NCBI RefSeq assembly: GCF_032854445.1
Contig: NC_088301.1
Span: 24,722,402-24,786,401, forward strand
Reading direction: 5' to 3'
Source: Liolophura sinensis
Taxonomy: Eukaryota > Mollusca > Polyplacophora > Chitonida > Chitonidae
DNA length: 64,000 bases
A program made the translations under genes and the position numbers. Each line of letters begins with the position of its first letter. Within the stretch, counting starts at the first letter, position 1. The notes under the pieces were generated by a model that saw only the letters and a program-made list of their open reading frames with translations, made no database searches and was not told where the DNA came from. Positions 60,701-64,000 of this stretch are shown one piece after another.

Positions 60701-63524
60701 ACCCTAATTCTTCGAATTTTTGGGACACCTGTTCTGCTCTTTTTAGCCAATATACATGTAACTGTACCAGGAATATTTAGTTTCTTTTTTTCACATGGTT
60801 AGTCCATCTCAAGAACACATATTCATAACATTACTCTTCAAAAAAACTGGGAGAAAAATGTAATTCTTTGCTTTCAGCATTACAAAAATCTGTCCTAAAA
60901 ATTAGCAGAATTAGGGTACGCACAAACTGTCACATTACCAGAAAGTCAACACAAAGCCCAGATATGTTTCTTTTTTGTTTACCTGTCAAAGCTAAAAATA
61001 CTTGCCAAGAGATTCATTTCAAAACCAAGCTACTTCTGTCTTGGAGCAAGGGCTACAAAATTTAGCTTGAAAAGCAAGTAAACAATCTAGGGAGAACACA
61101 AAACTTCTAGTGTATTGATACAAGTTAGGTAACATGCAGGCCTTCTACAGATCTCTCCTTACCACAGGGAGGGGACAGGGCCTTTGCATTCTCCTGACAC
61201 CAGCCCACGGGGTGAATGTAAGGACAACCAGGGTCACACCAGTAGTCATACTCGTCATCCCAGCCGTCAAAGTGCACCAGGATTTTGTCCCCCAGGGTGT
61301 CAGCCACAGTGGCCACACAGATTAGGGTTGTGTTCTTCCGATCTACGGCCTCCAGCTTCTGGCCCACACGGAACAGATTAGGCGTCAAGGTCTGTAATGT
61401 ATGGATGAAAGCAGGTTATTGGTGTCTCATGCATTAATGAATGAATGGATAAGGTTTAACACCACGTATGGTAAGTGTATAAATATCCTTGCGGTATGCT
61501 TGTCTTGTTCTGGCAGGGCGAGTCCATGCCGCCAAATGCTGCTGCCACTGACGCATCATGCCAAAAACACCAGACATGACACCCCACCCAGTCTCATTAT
61601 GCTGACACTGGGTCAACCAGTCCTGTTTCCTTGCTTTAAACCCCAAGTGCTAAGCGCCAAGCAAGTCAGCGCCAAGCAAGTCAGCACAAAGTACCATTTT
61701 AAAACTATTTGGTATGACCCGACCCAGATTTGATCTCGCAGTCTCCCAACTTCGAGGCAGACACTCCAAACATTAGGCCATCGAAGCAGTCTTCTCAAAT
61801 ATTTTTATGAGGTAACATTTTTACTTGAAGAAATTATTCAAATTTTATTTGCACTTCATAGATGTATATGTACAATCAACGAAATAAGGTGACACACATA
61901 GACACAAATAGTGCTACCTCCCCAATCTATAAATTTGCTGTTTATTTTACTGATGTTCGCTTAATTGAAACAGCACGTGGTTGTACATTTCACAACGGAG
62001 TCTGTATCAGTTTCAGAATACAAAGGGAAAGCCCAACTGCAGATTTGGGATAACAATTTAAATTTACCGGTATTAATTACTTATTTCAACAGATGTCAAA
62101 TGTGGACATTTTCTGAAAGTAAGCTGAGCAAAAGCTGTCAGATTACTTCTTAGCATATGTAGAAATGGTTGACCTGTCCAAGTCTGATTTGATGAGTTGT
62201 GACCCTATTTCTACATAAAGAACCGCAGACGTCTAAGTGACCCATCTACTATGCACATATTGAATGCTCCTCCCACATTAACGTTTGATCCCCTGGTATG
62301 CTCTTTATTGCTTCATTCAAACCGAGCACCAAAACGTCTACTGGCGGCAAATCCCATGTGAAAAGGCGTTACTATTCTTTTCCAGATGGGAAATTAACTG
62401 CCATCGAGAAATAAAAATATCCGCCAGTGTGTGTGAGTAAAACAAGTACATGTATATGTACTTACAGCAGAATGTTGATTGATGAACAGGTGCTTCGGTG
62501 CAGCCTGACCACCGCAAAATTTCAGGTAACCTCCCCAATTAAATTCAAAGTCAGTAGTAAACCCTGAAATGGCATCCAAAGAGAAGAGGACTATAATTGT
62601 GTGAAAACAGACACTGTGCACAAAGCAGAAAGTACATATGGACCACACAAGTTTTACTATGCCAGGATATGCAGCTTTACAAAGGAGTTTCTAACTATTT
62701 GAATCTACAATGAATCTTTGTTCATTTAAATCCTAAATTTATGGTACAGTTTTGAACCTACAATCATATCCACTACCCTATTTCTTCTAATTTTTGGGAC
62801 CCCTGATCTGCTCATTTTAGCCAATATATGTGTAATTATAGCAGGAATATTGAGTTTCTTTTTTCTCATATGGTAAGACCACCTAATGAACAACATGCTC
62901 ATATATCTTTACTTTTCCAAACTGCTGGTAAACAAATGTAATATTTTACTTTAACTGCTACTAATATCCGTCTCAAAAAATTATAAGAATAAGGGTAAAT
63001 CAATGATAATAAACTGACACAATTCAACATATGTTGTATAAGAATATAAGCTTAGGAAAAATGTAGAAAATAACAAATGGGGAATCCCTTCACTTAGAAG
63101 TAAACGCACCCCATTCATCTGTGAGTGAGTGAGTGAGCAAGTGCTTAGGGTTTAATGTCGCACTTAACAATTTTTCAGTCATATGATGACAACATTCATC
63201 TGTGTACCTTAGCATTAAAAATAATCACATATCCTTGTAATAATATACAAACTATAGTCCAGGCAAATTCTAAAATCAAGCAAACCTACCTCTGGGAGGT
63301 TCAAGTTTCTTTCCGTTTTTCTCACACCACCCCGCAGGGAAAATGTAAGGGTTGTCAGCATTGATCCAGAAGTCGTAGCTTTCGGAGTAGCCATCAAAGT
63401 GCATTCTAAGCCTGAATCCCCTCACTTCCACAATGCTTAACACACAAAACAGGGATTGATGGCTGGGGTCAATCCCTTCACACCTCATACCCACCTTAAA
63501 CCCATTCCTCACCTGAGGAAAAGG
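54576..63524 (-). CDS. L3MBTL: L(3)mbt-like MBT-repeat chromatin protein, 5' end outside window
   Basis: Polycomb-related methyl-lysine reader that compacts chromatin in the nucleus. Eleven exons give 1,734 nt, the last 577 residues (numbered from the first visible one). Order: MBT1 (about 1-110), MBT2 (112-215), MBT3 (217-290), C2HC finger 1 (305-330), C2HC finger 2 (377-401), basic linker with GRGRGRKK, conserved [11 protein letters not shown], and a SAM domain (510-571). MBT2 keeps the methyl-lysine pocket residues seen in human L3MBTL1: Asp and Asn in AVDRKN, and Phe, Trp, Tyr in [11 protein letters not shown]. The SAM domain and finger 1 resemble L3MBTL3; finger 2 resembles L3MBTL1. It is probably the single invertebrate counterpart of the vertebrate L3MBTL1/3/4 set. 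Exon phases agree throughout. Confidence 0.95.
55595..55857 (-). CDS. L3MBTL: L3MBTL exon (residues 448-535)
   Basis: Encodes [34 protein letters not shown] and the first SAM helices [20 protein letters not shown]. Donor GTAAAA, acceptor CTTTCAG. Confidence 0.96.
56138..56184 (-). CDS. L3MBTL: L3MBTL exon (residues 432-448)
   Basis: A 47-nt exon placed by phase (2 in, 1 out) and clean GT-AG sites: [15 protein letters not shown], a basic segment between finger 2 and the SAM module. No domain is visible, so support rests on frame and splice sites. Confidence 0.8.
56524..56928. repeat. minisatellite, about 69-bp unit, six copies
   Basis: Units start AATTGCATGGACAAAGCCCA and end ATCTTGTGTCTTGTCTGGG. 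Lengths are 69, 61, 69, 68, 69 and 69 bp. It lies in the intron between the 57029-57199 and 56138-56184 exons. Open frames across it are repeat artefacts. Confidence 0.93.
57029..57199 (-). CDS. L3MBTL: L3MBTL exon with C2HC finger 2 (residues 375-432)
   Basis: Encodes [20 protein letters not shown], then [12 protein letters not shown], with Cys377, Cys382, His395 and Cys401, then a basic tail GRGRGRKK. Phase 2 at both ends, so it could be skipped in frame. Closest in style to the L3MBTL1 finger. Confidence 0.95.
57452..57507 (-). repeat. ultra-short SINE family B insertion with 15-bp target duplication
   Basis: GGCACATCGGTTAAG at 57452-57466 is repeated exactly at 57493-57507. Between them are only 26 bp, TGAGTGAATGCTTGGGGTTT plus AACATC, the last bases of SINE family B. 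A nearly complete 5' truncation at insertion explains this. Confidence 0.88.
58014..58160 (-). CDS. L3MBTL: L3MBTL exon completing C2HC finger 1 (residues 326-375)
   Basis: Acceptor GTTTCAG, donor GTCAGC (weak but in phase). It encodes [20 protein letters not shown], then [13 protein letters not shown], giving the last Cys (330) of finger 1; vertebrate L3MBTL3 has a similar CPYS, NKD, DRLSGE and SPEIR order. Exactly 49 codons, phase 2 at both ends. The frame stays open for about 100 bases past the chosen donor, so the 3' boundary is less certain than the start. Confidence 0.85.
58349..58661. mobile_element. foldback-type MITE with about 35-bp terminal inverted repeats
   Basis: Left end TGCCACTGTAAATAAAAAAA, with GTCCAGCTAATTC, is mirrored at the right end by TGCCACTGTAAACAGAAAAA and the same GTCCAGCTAATTC. 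Interior sequences are also partly complementary (CGTTTTAACAAATTA against AATTCGTTAAAACAG). 313 bp, no coding capacity, in an L3MBTL intron. Confidence 0.75.
58781..58883 (-). CDS. L3MBTL: L3MBTL exon starting C2HC finger 1 (residues 292-326)
   Basis: Encodes [20 protein letters not shown], then [13 protein letters not shown]: the first Cys pair (305, 310) and the zinc-ligand His. Donor GTAAGTCC, acceptor GTCTACAG. Confidence 0.95.
59308..59395 (-). repeat. degenerate SINE family A fragment
   Basis: GATTGCTCGCTGTTTAACAC, CTTACTTGAAAACTTTTTAC and AAGGCGGAAACTGG follow family A order at low identity. Confidence 0.4.
59415..59640 (-). CDS. L3MBTL: L3MBTL exon with MBT3 core (residues 217-292)
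   Basis: Encodes [40 protein letters not shown] and [17 protein letters not shown]. Acceptor ATTTTCAG, donor GTAAGTAC. Confidence 0.97.
59981..60066 (-). CDS. L3MBTL: L3MBTL exon, MBT3 arm (residues 188-216)
   Basis: Encodes [20 protein letters not shown], then AVPPRAFKP, the helical arm that packs on the neighbouring MBT core. Acceptor TGTTTCAG, donor GTAAGA. Confidence 0.96.
60177..60558 (-). repeat. SINE family B, full-length copy with tRNA-like head
   Basis: Element 60191-60545. On the minus strand from 60545: GGCACTGATAGCTCAGTTGG (A box), then GAGCGCCTGCTTCGGGC, then GGGTCAAACCTGGGTCAGG (B box), a body, then GTTAAACCCCAAGC and the (ACTC)n tail. Imperfect flanking copies AGTTACATGTAACA and AGTCCATGTGGCA look like an old target duplication. 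It would be misread as a tRNA gene, but no acceptor stem closes. Confidence 0.88.
60700..60918. mobile_element. MITE family 2, copy 1
   Basis: Ends TACCCTAATTCTTCGAATTT and (reversed) TACCCTAATTCTGCTAATTT, inverted repeats of about 27 bp. 219 bp, in an L3MBTL intron. The interior aligns along its length with copy 2 at 62774-62997. Confidence 0.82.
61163..61391 (-). CDS. L3MBTL: L3MBTL exon with MBT2 core (residues 112-188)
   Basis: Encodes [37 protein letters not shown] and [18 protein letters not shown]. Pocket residues Asp/Asn (VDRKN) and Phe/Trp/Tyr are all present. Acceptor CATTACAG, donor GTAAGG. Confidence 0.97.
61440..61792 (-). repeat. SINE family C, near full-length with tRNA-like head
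   Basis: On the minus strand from about 61792: GACTGCTTCGATGGCCTAAT (A-box-like), GAGATCAAATCTGGGTCGGG (B box), then a body containing GTCATGTCTGGTGTTTTTGG. A fragment at 31505-31605 belongs to the same family. It lies in an L3MBTL intron. Confidence 0.75.
62466..62563 (-). CDS. L3MBTL: L3MBTL exon, MBT2 arm (residues 79-111)
   Basis: Encodes [20 protein letters not shown] and [10 protein letters not shown]; the AAPKHLF motif is typical of the L3MBTL family. Acceptor CATTTCAG, donor GTAAGTAC. Confidence 0.96.
62774..62997. mobile_element. MITE family 2, copy 2
   Basis: TACCCTATTTCTTCTAATTT at the left and (reversed) TACCCTTATTCTTATAATTT at the right. 224 bp, co-linear with copy 1. Confidence 0.8.
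63112..63204 (-). repeat. short SINE family B insertion with 12-bp target duplication
   Basis: CATTCATCTGTG at 63112-63123 and 63193-63204 flanks 69 bp of family B 3' end: GAGTGAGTGAG, GTGCTTAGGGTTTAATGTCG and TTTTTCAGTCATATGATGAC. It is another strong 5' truncation. Confidence 0.88.
63290..63524 (-). CDS. L3MBTL: L3MBTL exon with MBT1 core (first visible residues 1-79)
   Basis: Encodes [40 protein letters not shown] and [19 protein letters not shown]. The acceptor is taken as TTTTAACAG above 63524, because the family has a conserved FP just before this block; an alternative AG lies 12 bases further in (CCTCAG). Upstream exons lie beyond position 64000. Confidence 0.94.
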
Positions 63525-64000
63525 CTGTTAAAAATAAAGTCATGTACATAACATCAGCTACTGGCAACATACTTTTTTGGATTTAATTATGTATTCATTT
63601 ACTTGGTGTGATCAACAATTTTTCACTCAGAGTATAGGACGGTAATAGGTTTATGGCTGGAGGAGAACTGGTGACCAGAGAAAACCAAACACCTGCGTCA
63701 GGTATCCAACTTAAAGCCACCCAGCCGAAACAGCGAGAGCTGGATTCCAACAAATATTGTGACAGAACAACTCTTCAAATCTAACTGCTCCTACAAAAGC
63801 ACATGTAAATCTGCTACACTACGCTTAGCAGTTTAGAGATATATTTTGGTGCCTAGCCTACAAGACCACAAGTGAAAATCTCACACAGAAGGTCCATCAC
63901 CACTGGTCAGTCTGGTTTGTGACAGTAAACTAAATACCAAAATACCAAGAACTTCAATATTTTGGATTCCCATGTTTAGCTTATCTAGAATAAGCTGTAA
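63525..64000 (-). other. L3MBTL intron continuing past the window edge
   Basis: Contains a diverged SINE A-like stretch (about 63590-63755: TTCATTTACTTGGTGTGATC, then AATTTTTCACTC). I see no further MBT-protein exon before 64000. Confidence 0.7.

Noticed and set aside
63275-63289. Alternative acceptor/donor choices at the MBT1 exon edges
   Set aside because: GTAGGTT directly after CCCAGAG gives the phase needed by the next exon; other nearby GT sites break the frame.

Overview
This is an intron-rich animal nuclear genome window with three protein-coding genes, all on the minus strand. The coding exons join in frame across GT-AG introns. The repeats (tRNA-derived SINEs ending in ACTC or TTTATT-type tails, several short inverted-repeat transposons, minisatellites, frequent TACATGTA palindromes) and the 95-bp to 6-kb introns point to a lophotrochozoan invertebrate, most likely a mollusc. 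That placement is inference from repeat style, not from a search.

Layout, left to right. (1) 2139-16468: RAB10, a small GTPase of membrane traffic, complete in six coding exons (196 aa). (2) 16469-23354: intergenic DNA with a probable RAB10 promoter, an octamer-motif cluster and a 42-bp minisatellite. (3) 23355-45824: a MAK/CILK1 kinase, complete in fourteen coding exons (607 aa), including a final exon that codes only four residues. (4) 45825-54575: upstream DNA of the kinase gene and downstream DNA of the next gene, repeat-rich, with no gene I can support apart from a possible 5' leader exon of the kinase. (5) 54576 to beyond the right edge: an L(3)MBT-like chromatin reader; eleven exons give the last 577 residues, with three MBT repeats, two C2HC zinc fingers and a SAM domain. 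Its 5' part lies outside the window.

The genes are not an operon. RAB10 and MAK/CILK1 both have known roles around the primary cilium, but adjacency alone proves no functional link. L3MBTL proteins bind mono- and dimethyl-lysine histone tails and compact chromatin.

Most of the remaining sequence is mobile or repetitive. It includes a hAT-like element with an 8-bp target duplication inside RAB10 intron 4, three MITE families, three SINE families (two severely truncated copies have perfect target-site duplications), a 27-copy 23-bp satellite in MAK intron 1, and a 31-bp minisatellite whose first unit supplies the splice acceptor of MAK exon 5. I found no evidence of a wholly new biological system. 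The most interesting points are the repeat/splice-site overlap, the paired zinc fingers of the MBT protein, the truncated SINE insertions and the perfect hairpin and palindrome in and near RAB10.
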